A stretch of DNA of 64,000 nucleotides from an uncultured Clostridia bacterium (GCA_944384855.1 CALWUY010000066.1:1-64000); one strand, 5' to 3'. Shown: positions 34,501 through 44,389, numbered from the stretch's first letter. The notes: generated from the sequence alone by a model not told the origin. A program made the numbers and translations.

Positions 34501-35406
34501 TTATGCCTTCTTTACAGGTACTTTTGTTTTAGAAGATATTATTTCAATCCACCTGTTTACCGTTTCATTATCCGGAAAGCTTAAATCTTCCAAAACATAT
34601 TTCTTACCTAAAAACATTGCCTTAGAACTTCCCAACGGATGATAAGGCTCTATATTTACTTCTATTATATTATTTAAACTTTCCGCCAATTCGGCAATTG
34701 CCTCAAAGTGATCCTGCCGGTCATTAAGGGTAGGAATTATGGGACATCTCAATATTATTTTGCTGCCCATTTCATCCAGCATTTTTATATTTTCCTTAAT
34801 ACTTTCATTCGGCACTCCCGTATACTCCTTATGCCTGCGGCTGTCTGTTTCCTTGCAGTCGAAAAGAAAAATATCTACATACTGAGCTAATTTTTTAAAA
34901 TTTTCTTTGGGGGCAAAACCGCAGGTTTCAATGCAGGTATGCAGCCCCGCTTCCTTTGCAGCCTTAAACAGTGAATATGTAAAATCAAACTGCATCATAG
35001 GTTCTCCACCGGAAACTGTCATCCCGCCGCCTGAATTTTCATAGAAATCCCTGTCTTTCAAAACTTCGGTAATAATCTCTTCTACCGTGCGGACATATCC
35101 CACCGTTTCCAGCGCTCCGGTGTAGCATTCTTCGGCGCATTTGCCGCACACAATGCATTTTTCCCGGTTAAATATATGTCTGCCGTCCTCAAAAGTATGA
35201 CACTTCTGCGGACATACAGCGGCACATCTGCCGCAGCCTATACATTTTTCAAAATTATAGAAAAGCTCTTCTTCAGCTGATTTCGACTCGGGATTATGAC
35301 ACCAAATACAATTCAGCGGACATCCCTTTAAAAATACCGTGGTTCTGATTCCCGGGCCGTCATTTATACTGAATTTCTGAATATTAAAGACTGTACCCCT
35401 TACCAA
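34501..35406 (-). CDS. Glycyl-radical enzyme activase (radical SAM)
   Basis: A 301-residue radical-SAM enzyme that should install the glycyl radical on a partner enzyme. The SAM cluster motif is CPLNCIWC (Cys29, Cys33, Cys36). Two ferredoxin-type [4Fe-4S] motifs follow (CIGCGRCAAVCPQKC about 54-68 and CIVCGKCAEEC about 84-94), as in activases of glycerol dehydratase- or benzylsuccinate-type enzymes. SGGEPMMQ binds SAM. The start appears to be TTG, with GAGGCGAT upstream and no ATG available. No glycyl-radical enzyme gene is in the window, so the partner is encoded elsewhere or is lost. Confidence 0.92.
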   Translation of the reverse strand: MVRGTVFNIQKFSINDGPGIRTTVFLKGCPLNCIWCHNPESKSAEEELFYNFEKCIGCGRCAAVCPQKCHTFEDGRHIFNREKCIVCGKCAEECYTGALETVGYVRTVEEIITEVLKDRDFYENSGGGMTVSGGEPMMQFDFTYSLFKAAKEAGLHTCIETCGFAPKENFKKLAQYVDIFLFDCKETDSRRHKEYTGVPNESIKENIKMLDEMGSKIILRCPIIPTLNDRQDHFEAIAELAESLNNIIEVNIEPYHPLGSSKAMFLGKKYVLEDLSFPDNETVNRWIEIISSKTKVPVKKA

Positions 35407-35454
35407 TCAAATCGCCTCTTTCATTTATATACCGATAATACCGCTTAAAAATTT

Positions 35455-36576
35455 TTACTCAAGCGAATTAAATACATCCGATTCAAAATTTTCCGAAGTC
35501 ACCGCGCCGCTGCCTCCGTCAAAACGGGAATTTTTAAGGTATACCGCCGTTATCATATTTTTCGGATCCACCCAAAAATGCGTTCCGTATGCACCGCTCC
35601 ATCCGAATGTACCTACAGGAAGCTTATAATTTTCCTGTGTAATTACCCTGACTCCGAGCCCCCACCGCTCCCGCATATCCATTATCTCCCGCGGGACATG
35701 CGCCTGTGATATCAGCTTTACCGAATCTTCACTTAAAATCCGGGTTCCCGACAGCTCTCCTTCTCCCAACAGCATATTAGCGAAAGCAGAATAATCCTCC
35801 AGAGAAGATATGAGGCCTGCGCCTCCCAGATAATGCGTAACCGGGGTTTTTTCAAACACACATCCTTTATAGGTAATCCCTTCGGCATTATGACCGTTTA
35901 TCCGGTCATGCATAGGAATAATTCTGTTCCACTGATCTTGTGACGGGACAAATGTGGTATCCTTCATATTGAGCGGTCGGAATATATACTGCTGTAAATA
36001 TTCATTGTAATCCTGACCGCTCACTGTTTCGACAATCTTTGCCAGCACGTCAAAAGCCGCAGTTGCACTGTACTCCTGCTTTGAAAAAGGTTCAAAATCA
36101 AGACCGCATTCAGAATAAAACTTAACTGCGGAACTTAAGGTTCTGTCATCTTCAGGGGTCATTTTTTCAAGATAAACCGCTCCGCTCCTGCCTGCCAATA
36201 TTCCCGAAGTATGGGTAAGAAGATGCTTTATTGTAGGAATGTTTTTTACGTATGAAGATTTGATTATATGGTTGTTATCATCGGCTTCAACAATGCATAA
36301 ATCCGAAAACTCAGGCAGATATTTCTCCACCGGATCCTCAATGCTCAAAAGCTTTTTATCATATAATGTCATAACAGCCACAGCAGTTACAGGCTTAGTC
36401 ATTGATGCCATTCTGTATAATGAGTCATTTGAAGCCAAACCGAAAATATTTCTGTAAACCGTTTTCCCATTCTGCATTACTAAAACGGAGGCACCGTTTA
36501 CATTGCATTCCGCCAAATCTTTAGCCATACGCTTTTCTATATTTTCTCTGAGTTTTTCACAATTTATATTTTTCAA
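35455..36576 (-). CDS. Serine hydrolase, class C beta-lactamase-like
   Basis: A 373-residue protein of the beta-lactamase/transpeptidase-like family. The SxxK motif is SMTK (about 58-61), a Tyr-x-x motif is in EYSATAAFDVLAKIVE (about 170), and HLLTHTSGIL is the family's helix motif. There is no signal peptide, so it is probably a cytoplasmic esterase or peptidase rather than a resistance enzyme. The start is uncertain: GTG 36585, TTG 36582 and TTG 36576 are in frame near GGGGTG, and TTG 36576 has the best spacing. The activase gene follows after 48 bases. Confidence 0.87.
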   Translation of the reverse strand: MKNINCEKLRENIEKRMAKDLAECNVNGASVLVMQNGKTVYRNIFGLASNDSLYRMASMTKPVTAVAVMTLYDKKLLSIEDPVEKYLPEFSDLCIVEADDNNHIIKSSYVKNIPTIKHLLTHTSGILAGRSGAVYLEKMTPEDDRTLSSAVKFYSECGLDFEPFSKQEYSATAAFDVLAKIVETVSGQDYNEYLQQYIFRPLNMKDTTFVPSQDQWNRIIPMHDRINGHNAEGITYKGCVFEKTPVTHYLGGAGLISSLEDYSAFANMLLGEGELSGTRILSEDSVKLISQAHVPREIMDMRERWGLGVRVITQENYKLPVGTFGWSGAYGTHFWVDPKNMITAVYLKNSRFDGGSGAVTSENFESDVFNSLE

Positions 36577-36602
36577 ACACAACACCCCGAACTAACAGTA
36601 TA

Positions 36603-36631
36603 ATAATATCACCGCCGCCGACTTTTTTCAA
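36603..36631 (-). promoter_or_regulatory. Promoter of serine hydrolase-activase-mgtC unit
   Basis: TTGAAA (36631-36626), 17 bp, TATTAT (36608-36603) on the leftward strand, about 27 bases before the start region. Confidence 0.6.
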
Positions 36632-36741
36632 TAAAAATATACGGTTTTATTTCTGTTTTTAATTTATAGGAAACATCATCATATACCTTTTCCCTTAAAA
36701 TATGTTATAATAGATAAAAATCAAATTTTAGGAGTGATTGA

Positions 36742-38520
36742 ATGAAAGTAAGCGGATTTAAAGGAGACCATTCAAATATAAACTATATTAAAAAGACAGA
36801 TTTTAAATTAAATAAGCCGGATCTAAATTCTATGGCGGAAAAAGCGCTTAAATATCTGTATACCAATCCTGTTAAGGAGCATGACTACGAATGCAGATTT
36901 TCCTTTGCCCCAAGCGAGTGTCCTCCTTTTGACCCTCTTATAAAAGTTGACGGTTATATTGACGCTATCATGGAAGGCGATACCGAAAGCCGAAACGACA
37001 TAGCATTCCGCATGATGCGGGAAATGACGGGAGACTTTTCTTCAGGAAAGGTTCCCGAAGAAAAAGTACATGAGCGGCTTATAAGCTATCTGACACCTGA
37101 AGGCTATGCCAAGGATGTATGCCGCACTCATGAATACAGCAATTCTACCGACAATCCGGATGTTTTCATAAACCTGTGGGCAACCTGTATGCTGCTTCAG
37201 AGCGAATGTATGCGCTGCCGCCAGGGTGAAGGCGATTCAGCCCTTGCAAAGCGCATTTTTGAAGGTATGGAATCGCTTGCGACAAGAGAAAACGGCAGGG
37301 CGTTTTACCGCTACGGCAATGCTTTTTACAACGAGGAAAAGGTAAGCGAGGGATATAAGGGTCATTATCCTATGGTATTCAGCGGTTTATGCGAATATTG
37401 GCTGACTTCAGGAGATAAAAGATGCTATGAGTTTATGACAGAACTTGCCGAAGGCTTTGTGCTTGACCTTATGCCTGACAACCTGCATCTCGGAAACGGT
37501 GAATTAAAGGGACATAACCACGTGCAGCTGCACGCCATACGCGGATTTGCCCAATTCGCCTATATTTCGGGTGAAGTAAGATATTTAAGCTGGGTAAAGG
37601 CCGTTTATGACTATTACAGAAAATGGGCGCTGGATACCGGATGGCTTCCGGAGGCGCGTGATTTATATGAACACTGCACTCATTCGGAAACCTGCTTGAA
37701 CGCGGATATGTTTGAAACTGAGCTGTGGCTTGCGCTTGCGGGATATGATGAGCTTTGGGACCAGATAGAAAGAGACCTCAGAAACTATTTCGGCATTATG
37801 CAGTTTGAGCTTACAGACAGACTGCTTGATTGGTTTAAAAATCTTCACTCCGATAAAACCGAAGAGGAAATAAATGACTCTGTAAAAATACTCAAGGAGC
37901 TCGAAGGCGGTTTTATATCGGCTATTACGCCAAACGATTATGTTTTCGAGGTAGATGAAGGCCACAGCCATTTCGGTATGGCAGACTGCAACGGTAAAAA
38001 AATAGTGTTCGATATGATGGGATGCTGTCCGCCCGAGGGTATGCGGGCAATATACTACGCCTGGAAATACGCACAGAAAGCTGATAAAAATACCGTTACC
38101 GTCTATCTTCCGATTGGCAGTGAATCTGACATTGCTAAGGTAAGCTCATCGCTGCCTGAAGAAGGTAAAATCACCGTCTATATGAAAAGAGCCGCCGATT
38201 TAAAGGTACGGATTCCCGCATGGGCGGACAGAAATTCGGTAAAGCTTTCGGTAAACGGTGTGGAAAAAGAGTTTTCATTCTCAGGAACCGCCAACAATTA
38301 TGTCCGCGTATCAGGCGCAAATGCAGGAGATATAATCTCGGTCGAATACACTCTTGTTGATTTTTATCAAAAAGTGACCGTAAACTATTATGAACAACAG
38401 TCCAAAGAATACACATATCACTGGGTCGGTAATAGTGTAGCCGGAGTCGAGCCTGTGGGCAAATATTTACCTATATATCTGTATAAGAAAAGTGACGCAA
38501 ACGGAAACAAGGGCGCCTGA
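36742..38520 (+). CDS. GH127-like beta-L-arabinofuranosidase family protein
   Basis: A 592-residue protein with an alpha/alpha-barrel pattern. HSETCLNADMFETELWLAL (about 312-330) and MGCCPPEGMRAIYYAW (about 426-441) mirror the Glu-x-Cys and Cys-Cys segments that bind zinc and supply the nucleophilic Cys in the GH127 enzyme HypBA1, at similar positions. The C-terminal 130 residues are beta-rich (LKVRIPAWADRNSVKLSVNG), as in that family. It probably releases L-arabinofuranose or a related sugar in the cytoplasm; no signal peptide is seen. GGAGTGAT precedes the ATG and a TATAAT lies at 36706-36711. The last codons and the stop lie inside a terminator stem-loop. Confidence 0.78.
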   Translation: MKVSGFKGDHSNINYIKKTDFKLNKPDLNSMAEKALKYLYTNPVKEHDYECRFSFAPSECPPFDPLIKVDGYIDAIMEGDTESRNDIAFRMMREMTGDFSSGKVPEEKVHERLISYLTPEGYAKDVCRTHEYSNSTDNPDVFINLWATCMLLQSECMRCRQGEGDSALAKRIFEGMESLATRENGRAFYRYGNAFYNEEKVSEGYKGHYPMVFSGLCEYWLTSGDKRCYEFMTELAEGFVLDLMPDNLHLGNGELKGHNHVQLHAIRGFAQFAYISGEVRYLSWVKAVYDYYRKWALDTGWLPEARDLYEHCTHSETCLNADMFETELWLALAGYDELWDQIERDLRNYFGIMQFELTDRLLDWFKNLHSDKTEEEINDSVKILKELEGGFISAITPNDYVFEVDEGHSHFGMADCNGKKIVFDMMGCCPPEGMRAIYYAWKYAQKADKNTVTVYLPIGSESDIAKVSSSLPEEGKITVYMKRAADLKVRIPAWADRNSVKLSVNGVEKEFSFSGTANNYVRVSGANAGDIISVEYTLVDFYQKVTVNYYEQQSKEYTYHWVGNSVAGVEPVGKYLPIYLYKKSDANGNKGA

Positions 38521-38537
38521 GCGCCCTTGTTTCCGTT
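38500..38537. terminator. Terminator overlapping the GH127-like stop codon
   Basis: A perfect 17-bp stem (38500-38516 with 38521-38537) whose 4-base loop CTGA contains the stop TGA. The last residues Asn-Gly-Asn-Lys-Gly-Ala are encoded by the 5' arm. T-rich DNA follows on the + strand; it also faces the end of the convergent GH106-like gene. Confidence 0.8.
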
Positions 38538-38579
38538 TATTTATGAAACTTAATTTTTCTGCGGCTCTCAGTCCGCTGT

Positions 38580-41522
38580 TTATACCTCGGCGCCGAACAG
38601 TACGAAACTGTAATTATCCGTCCAGGTGTTATCTTTATTAAAATCGCCCCAGCCTGCTCCCCAGTCTTGCTTATCCGTAAAGCTCAGCGGACATACATAA
38701 TAGCTTTCACCGTAAATTCTGTGATGAGGTCCCAAAAGATTGCGGTTTCCCGAAAGCAGACGGATTTCTATCTTATTGTCTCCGTTATTTATAAACTCCG
38801 TGACATCAACGGTATATGGAGCAAAATTGAAATCACCGGCTTTCTTCCCGTTTACAAAAAGCTCTGCCGCCGGACTGTACAGCTTTTTAAGTGAAACAGT
38901 GTATTTTTCGCCGGGCTTTTTGTCTACCTTTACATTCTGGCTCAGCGTCATTTTTCCGGCAAAGAACCAATATCCCGTAACCGTAATGTTATTTATATCC
39001 ACCTTTTTGACCGGCGAAGTTATGCTGAACGATTTTTGCGTGAAAATACTTTTCTTTTCGCCTAATGTGAACCCGTCATTGCTCTTCGTGCCGAAATCTC
39101 CCACAATATAAATGCTTTCAAGCTCGGTATCGTAGGTAAGCTTGTTTATTTCAACCTCGTGAACATTAGGAAGGAACAGCACATCGTATACCTTCTGCCG
39201 CTGATAAAAATTACAGTTTATAATAATTTCATTTTCACCCTCGACCACAAGCTCAGATATATCGGTTCTTCTGATGGACTTATCTATAAAATACCCCATA
39301 TCGGCAAATTTCATTTGCCTGCCGTTTATAATGAACTCCATTTTCTCGGGATTTTCTATACAAAGCGCCGCATTTCCTACTTTTGCTCCCTTTTCAACAT
39401 AGAAATGAAATCTAAGAGAAATATCACACGCTTTTTGCAGCGCCAACAGCTCGCTCTGTATGCGTATGACCGCTTTTTCACTCTGCCATTCCCCGCCGTT
39501 TATACGGTATTCGCAGGAATCAAGCGTAATAGCGTTTTCGCTGCACTCGGTGACATCAAACGCTTTATCTAGCTTTACAGTATTACTTTTAACCTCGGTT
39601 TCAGCGGTATATCCCCCGTCCTCAGCTGAAATAAGTAAACTTCCGTATTCCGCAAAGTTTAATTTCGCTTTTGTAATGCCATGACCGTATTCGCAGCCGA
39701 TTTTTTCCTCAGTCCCGCTTACAGCGTCCACATAACTCAGCATACGGCTCCCGTCAACCTCGAATGTGACCTCCTGCGGCTCATCAGAAAGATTTACGAG
39801 GTAATATAAAATACTGCCGTCGGGCATTTTCTTCTGACAGTAATGTATATTTTGGTTTTCTCTGCCAAAAGTATTAATATGGGCGAATTCAAAATCTATT
39901 TTTTCCTTAAGCTCGGAAAAATCTTTTACCTTCTCCGCTTTTGTGAGCAAACTGTCAAGCTGCAGGTTGTGTCTGCCGTTGACATACTGCGGTTCACTTC
40001 CGTAAATATACAGACTGCCGCCCTGGGATACAAAATCAATCAGAATGTTTAATGTTGTATCCTTGATACCGATAAGCGAAGGCAGTAATACCGCCGTGTA
40101 TTCACAGTTGCCGACCTTCAATACACCGTTTTTAACCTCTGATAATTCCGCTATCAGCACTTCGTCTCCGTAATGGTGAAGTATGTGTTCCCCCGAAAGA
40201 CCGGAAGTTATCTGCGCAAAACCATCATCCATTCTTTCTGTCTCAGCGGTATCCTCGGGATTATATAAGATATATGCCGACTGTATAGGATGTATCACAA
40301 GCAGCGGAGCCGTATCCTTACCCGAATCCAAAAGCTCACCGAGTTTCACCCAATACTCCGCAAATGCCGGATATCCTTCCTCAAACCACGGAAGCTGCCT
40401 GAAAAGCGAAGCGGGATAATCTCTTTTACGCTCTCCCCTGAGCGAATATCCCTCAAGATGAGGACAAAGCATCGTAACGCCGTTTACCGCCTGCCACTGA
40501 GCGATCCACTTCAGTTCGTTAAGGCTTACATCCCAGCCGCACAGCGCAAAGGATTCCGTAAGAGTTTTTCTGCCGAGCTGATACGCTGCGCTTCCTAACT
40601 GCTTCGGAACTAAAGGAGTGCTTATGAATCTTCCCAGCCAGTCAATTCCCGGCTCGTGAAAATACTTATAACACGACATAACCCCGCCTGTGCTTCTCAT
40701 TTGCACCAAAATACTGTCTTCATTCATCATATGGCCTGTGAGCCTGCAGTTATGCTCTGTACACCAGTCATACATCTTTTTTATAAAAGTTTCCCTGAAA
40801 TCGTCAGAAACCATATTGTAAAAATCCGAACGCAGCGCGGCGCTGTCATCGGTATCAACAAAAAGTTTCAGAAGCTGAGGAATCAAATCATATCCGTACC
40901 GCTCTTTAAATGATTTTTCAAATACAACTGACCAGGGTGCATGACCGTTGTTAAGATACTGCGGTTCATCGGTAAAAAATCCTTTAAGCGAACTGCCGAA
41001 CCTGTTGCCGAAACGCTCGAAATACTTTTCATGAGTGTTTTCAATAAAACAGTCGATTGCATCGGGATTAAATGTATCAATATAGTAAACATTACTGCTG
41101 TAATATATTACATAACAGTCTTGCTTCGCTTTTTCAAGCATTTCTACCCTGTTTCCGCTCAATATGTAATAGCCTAAAACATTTTCAGGTAAACTGTTTA
41201 CGTCTTTCACAATATCCAGACAAAGCCATTTCTGCCTGTATGCCTCGCCCTTCGCCGGCACTTTTCCGTTGGCAAAGCCGCTCGGCCATCCGTTTTCATC
41301 GTATGCCCACGCGTCCATTCCAAGCGTATCGGCTTTATCCAGACACGCACCTATCATATCAAACCATTCGTCACTCATATATTCAGTGATCAGTCCGCCT
41401 CTGGCATGCATAAAAAAGCCGTCTATCCCGACTTTTTTCATAGCTTCTATTTGACTTTCAAGTTCTTGTTTACAGAGCTTGTCATTCCAGCTCCAAAACG
41501 GTTTTATCGGATTTCTGCTCAT
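38580..41522 (-). CDS. GH106-like putative alpha-L-rhamnosidase
   Basis: A 980-residue cytoplasmic glycosidase. The N-terminal segment PFWSWNDKLCKQELESQI, GIDGFFMHARGGL and AYDENGWPSGFANGKVP (10-90) is typical of GH106-type catalytic barrels. A Rossmann-like amidotransferase-like domain lies at about 440-520 (YTAVLLPSLIG, SQGGSLYIYGSEP), and two beta-sandwich, GH2-like sugar-binding domains make up the C-terminal third (KKLYSPAAELFVNGKKAGDF). Members remove rhamnose from rhamnogalacturonan or flavonoid glycosides; the exact substrate here is inferred only. AGGAGGAAG precedes the ATG and a good promoter lies upstream. Confidence 0.82.
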   Translation of the reverse strand: MSRNPIKPFWSWNDKLCKQELESQIEAMKKVGIDGFFMHARGGLITEYMSDEWFDMIGACLDKADTLGMDAWAYDENGWPSGFANGKVPAKGEAYRQKWLCLDIVKDVNSLPENVLGYYILSGNRVEMLEKAKQDCYVIYYSSNVYYIDTFNPDAIDCFIENTHEKYFERFGNRFGSSLKGFFTDEPQYLNNGHAPWSVVFEKSFKERYGYDLIPQLLKLFVDTDDSAALRSDFYNMVSDDFRETFIKKMYDWCTEHNCRLTGHMMNEDSILVQMRSTGGVMSCYKYFHEPGIDWLGRFISTPLVPKQLGSAAYQLGRKTLTESFALCGWDVSLNELKWIAQWQAVNGVTMLCPHLEGYSLRGERKRDYPASLFRQLPWFEEGYPAFAEYWVKLGELLDSGKDTAPLLVIHPIQSAYILYNPEDTAETERMDDGFAQITSGLSGEHILHHYGDEVLIAELSEVKNGVLKVGNCEYTAVLLPSLIGIKDTTLNILIDFVSQGGSLYIYGSEPQYVNGRHNLQLDSLLTKAEKVKDFSELKEKIDFEFAHINTFGRENQNIHYCQKKMPDGSILYYLVNLSDEPQEVTFEVDGSRMLSYVDAVSGTEEKIGCEYGHGITKAKLNFAEYGSLLISAEDGGYTAETEVKSNTVKLDKAFDVTECSENAITLDSCEYRINGGEWQSEKAVIRIQSELLALQKACDISLRFHFYVEKGAKVGNAALCIENPEKMEFIINGRQMKFADMGYFIDKSIRRTDISELVVEGENEIIINCNFYQRQKVYDVLFLPNVHEVEINKLTYDTELESIYIVGDFGTKSNDGFTLGEKKSIFTQKSFSITSPVKKVDINNITVTGYWFFAGKMTLSQNVKVDKKPGEKYTVSLKKLYSPAAELFVNGKKAGDFNFAPYTVDVTEFINNGDNKIEIRLLSGNRNLLGPHHRIYGESYYVCPLSFTDKQDWGAGWGDFNKDNTWTDNYSFVLFGAEV

Positions 41523-41548
41523 AACTTCCTCCTCTAATTTTATAATTA

Positions 41549-41577
41549 TTTATAACATTCGTATATACAAAAGTCAA
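41549..41577 (-). promoter_or_regulatory. Promoter of the GH106-like gene
   Basis: TTGACT (41577-41572), 17 bp, TATAAA (41554-41549) on the leftward strand, 27 bases before the ATG. The rest of the divergent spacer to 41691 is A/T-rich. Confidence 0.65.
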
Positions 41578-41691
41578 TATAAAAACTTTCGGTTATGGAA
41601 AATTTTTCTTTATTTTTTAAAATTCATAATTTATTATTAATTATGTGCTAATATACTTAATAAAAATATACTTGCGAAAGGATCTGCCGCT

Positions 41692-44310
41692 TTGCTTAAA
41701 CTCCAAAACATTGTAAAAAAATACAAAACCGGTGATACTTATGTGGATGCCCTCAAAGGCGTAAGCCTTGAGTTCAGAGAAAACGAATTTGTCGCCATAT
41801 TAGGACAGTCGGGATGCGGAAAAACCACCCTGCTTAATATTATAGGAGGTCTGGACAGGTACACCTCTGGTGATCTTTTTATAAACGGAAAATCAACCAA
41901 ACTTTATAAAGACAGGGATTGGGACAATTACCGCAATCATACAATAGGTTTCATATTTCAAAGTTATAATCTTATTCCTCATCAGACAGTTTTATCAAAT
42001 GTGGAGCTGGCGCTCACTCTTTCCGGCATTTCAAAATCAGAACGCAGAAAACGTGCGCTTGAAGTTTTAGATAAAGTGGGACTTTCCGACCAGATTTACA
42101 AAAAACCGAATCAGATGTCAGGCGGTCAGATGCAGAGGGTTGCCATTGCCCGCGCGCTTATAAATAATCCGGATATACTTCTCGCAGACGAACCTACCGG
42201 AGCGCTTGACAGTGAGACCTCAACGCAGATAATGGAACTGTTAAAAGAAATCGCTAAAGATAAATTAGTAATAATGGTGACCCATAACCCTGAAATTGCC
42301 GAAAAATATTCCACACGCATTATAAGACTGTTTGACGGTACTGTTACGGATGACTCGATGCCATATACCGCAAAGGAAACCGGAACTTCGGAAAATGCCG
42401 TAATCAGCAAAAAGCAAAAAAAGCCTTCAATGTCTTTTTTTACTGCCCTTTCATTATCTTTAAATAATCTTCTTACCAAAAAGGCCCGAACTCTGCTGAC
42501 ATCATTTGCCGGTTCAATAGGGATTATAGGAATCGCTCTTATACTTTCGCTTTCAAACGGCGTAAACGCTTATATCAATCAGGTTGAAGAAGAAACCCTC
42601 TCAAGCTATCCTATAGTTATAGAGGAAGCCGGCATTGATATGAGCAGTCTCGCCGCTGATTTAATGGAAGACCACACGGTAGAATCGGACAGAAACGCAG
42701 AAAAAATATATTCAAACAATATTATGACCGAAATGATGTCTACCATGATAAACGGTCTCTCAGCCAATAATCTGGAATTGTTCAAAACCTATATTGACAA
42801 TACAGACGCCTTCAGCGAATACACTACCGATATAGAGTATGTATACTCTACCGAAATGAATATCTATACCGAAGACGGAGAGCATATAAATCCCAATCAG
42901 GTTTTAAATACTATTTACAGCAGTATGGGAATGAGCGAAGGTTCCGGCCAGATGAGTTCACCCATGATGAACACTGAAACCTGGCATCAGCTTTTAGACA
43001 ACAAAGAACTGATCGAAAGCCAGTACGATGTAATTGCAGGGCGCATGCCGGAAGAATACAATGAAGTTATACTGGTTGTTGATAAAAACAATCAGATAAG
43101 CGACTTTACCCTTTATTCACTGGGGCTTAAAGACTCAAAAGAACTTGAAGAAATGATAGAAAAAGCAAAGAAAGGCGAGAAAATCGAACCTACCGAACAA
43201 ACCTCTTACAGCTTTGACGATATAGTAGGTTTAAAATTCAAGCTGCTTCTTAACAGCGATTACTTTGAAAAAAACGAGAACGGAACCTGGACTGACAAAA
43301 CAAATGACGATTTGTATATACATACAAAGCTCGATTCAGCTCAGACCATTGAGATAGTAGGAATAATGAGACCTTCCGAAAACGCGGTAAACGACAGCAC
43401 AAGCGGATACATCGGATACCGCAAAGAATTAATGGAAAAGCTTATCAACGATGTAAACGGCAGCGAAATAGTTAAAGCTCAAAAAGAAAACCCGGAAATA
43501 AATGTTTTTACAGGCCTTCCGTTTGCAAATAATTTCGATAATATGACTTATGACTCACTCGCACAGTATATCTCCTCTCTTCCCCAATCCGAACAGCAGC
43601 AGTACAATATGTATATCGAACAGTTTAAATCACAGGGCATGAGCGAAGATGAGATTGCTCAGCGGTTCGGCGAAGCATTGAAATCCCAAAGCAACGAAGC
43701 AACATTTGAAGATAATTTGAGCCTTATGGGTGTATCAGATCTGAACAAACCCAAAACAATAAATATTTATCCTAAAGATTTTGAAGCAAAAGACCAGATT
43801 TCCTCGCTCATAAGTGATTACAATAACAGTGTTGAAAAAGATGAAAAAATAACCTATACCGACTATATAGGCCTTTTGATGTCCTCAGTCACAACTATAA
43901 TAAACGCTATAAGCTATATACTCATAGCATTTGTAAGCATATCGCTTATAGTTTCATCCATTATGATAGGAGTTATAACCTACATTTCTGTTCTCGAAAG
44001 AACAAAGGAAATCGGTATATTGCGCGCCATGGGGGCTTCAAAAAAGGATATCTCCCGTGTATTCAACGCTGAAACTCTTATTATAGGATTCACAGCAGGA
44101 GCTCTCGGCATACTGGTTACGCTGCTGCTTCTGATTCCAATAAACTCAATAATAAAGTCCCTTACGAGTATCGGCGGACTTGCGGCACTTCCGGCAGCGG
44201 CCGCAGTAACACTTGTTGTGATAAGTATGCTGCTTACCTTTATCGCAGGTCTTATACCGTCGCGTTTGGCCGCTAAAAAAGACCCCGTAACTTCTCTGCG
44301 TACAGAGTAA
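41692..44310 (+). CDS. ABC transporter, ATPase fused to FtsX-type permease
   Basis: An 872-residue protein joining a MacB-like ATPase (1-225) to an FtsX-type permease. The ATPase has GQSGCGKTTLLN (about 38), MSGGQMQRVAIARAL (about 142) and LLADEPTGALD. The permease has one helix at about 270-290, a large extracellular domain (about 295-730, Met/Ser/Glu-rich) and three C-terminal helices (about 735-865) with the FtsX signature VLERTKEIGILRAMGASKKDI. Such transporters usually act mechanically on envelope targets, or export or sense peptides, rather than import sugars. The start is TTG with AAAGGA upstream. No partner membrane-fusion protein or two-component system is adjacent. Confidence 0.93.
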   Translation: MLKLQNIVKKYKTGDTYVDALKGVSLEFRENEFVAILGQSGCGKTTLLNIIGGLDRYTSGDLFINGKSTKLYKDRDWDNYRNHTIGFIFQSYNLIPHQTVLSNVELALTLSGISKSERRKRALEVLDKVGLSDQIYKKPNQMSGGQMQRVAIARALINNPDILLADEPTGALDSETSTQIMELLKEIAKDKLVIMVTHNPEIAEKYSTRIIRLFDGTVTDDSMPYTAKETGTSENAVISKKQKKPSMSFFTALSLSLNNLLTKKARTLLTSFAGSIGIIGIALILSLSNGVNAYINQVEEETLSSYPIVIEEAGIDMSSLAADLMEDHTVESDRNAEKIYSNNIMTEMMSTMINGLSANNLELFKTYIDNTDAFSEYTTDIEYVYSTEMNIYTEDGEHINPNQVLNTIYSSMGMSEGSGQMSSPMMNTETWHQLLDNKELIESQYDVIAGRMPEEYNEVILVVDKNNQISDFTLYSLGLKDSKELEEMIEKAKKGEKIEPTEQTSYSFDDIVGLKFKLLLNSDYFEKNENGTWTDKTNDDLYIHTKLDSAQTIEIVGIMRPSENAVNDSTSGYIGYRKELMEKLINDVNGSEIVKAQKENPEINVFTGLPFANNFDNMTYDSLAQYISSLPQSEQQQYNMYIEQFKSQGMSEDEIAQRFGEALKSQSNEATFEDNLSLMGVSDLNKPKTINIYPKDFEAKDQISSLISDYNNSVEKDEKITYTDYIGLLMSSVTTIINAISYILIAFVSISLIVSSIMIGVITYISVLERTKEIGILRAMGASKKDISRVFNAETLIIGFTAGALGILVTLLLLIPINSIIKSLTSIGGLAALPAAAAVTLVVISMLLTFIAGLIPSRLAAKKDPVTSLRTE

Positions 44311-44345
44311 ATTTCCCGAAGACCAATGTCTTAAAATAAAATATA

Positions 44346-44389
44346 AAAAAACAGCTCCAAAGCATAGATAAGCTTTGGAGCTGTTTTTT
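44346..44389. terminator. Bidirectional terminator
   Basis: Stem of 18 bp including the A/T ends (44346-44363 with 44372-44389; core ACAGCTCCAAAGC). It lies between the rightward ABC gene and the leftward small-protein gene. Confidence 0.88.

Noticed and set aside
35455-36576. Antibiotic-resistance beta-lactamase
   Set aside because: SxxK is present, but there is no signal peptide and the protein fits the broad esterase/peptidase-like family; resistance is not supported.
41692-44310. Antimicrobial-peptide resistance module
   Set aside because: ATPase and FtsX permease resemble such systems, but no sensor kinase, regulator or fusion protein is adjacent, so the role stays open.
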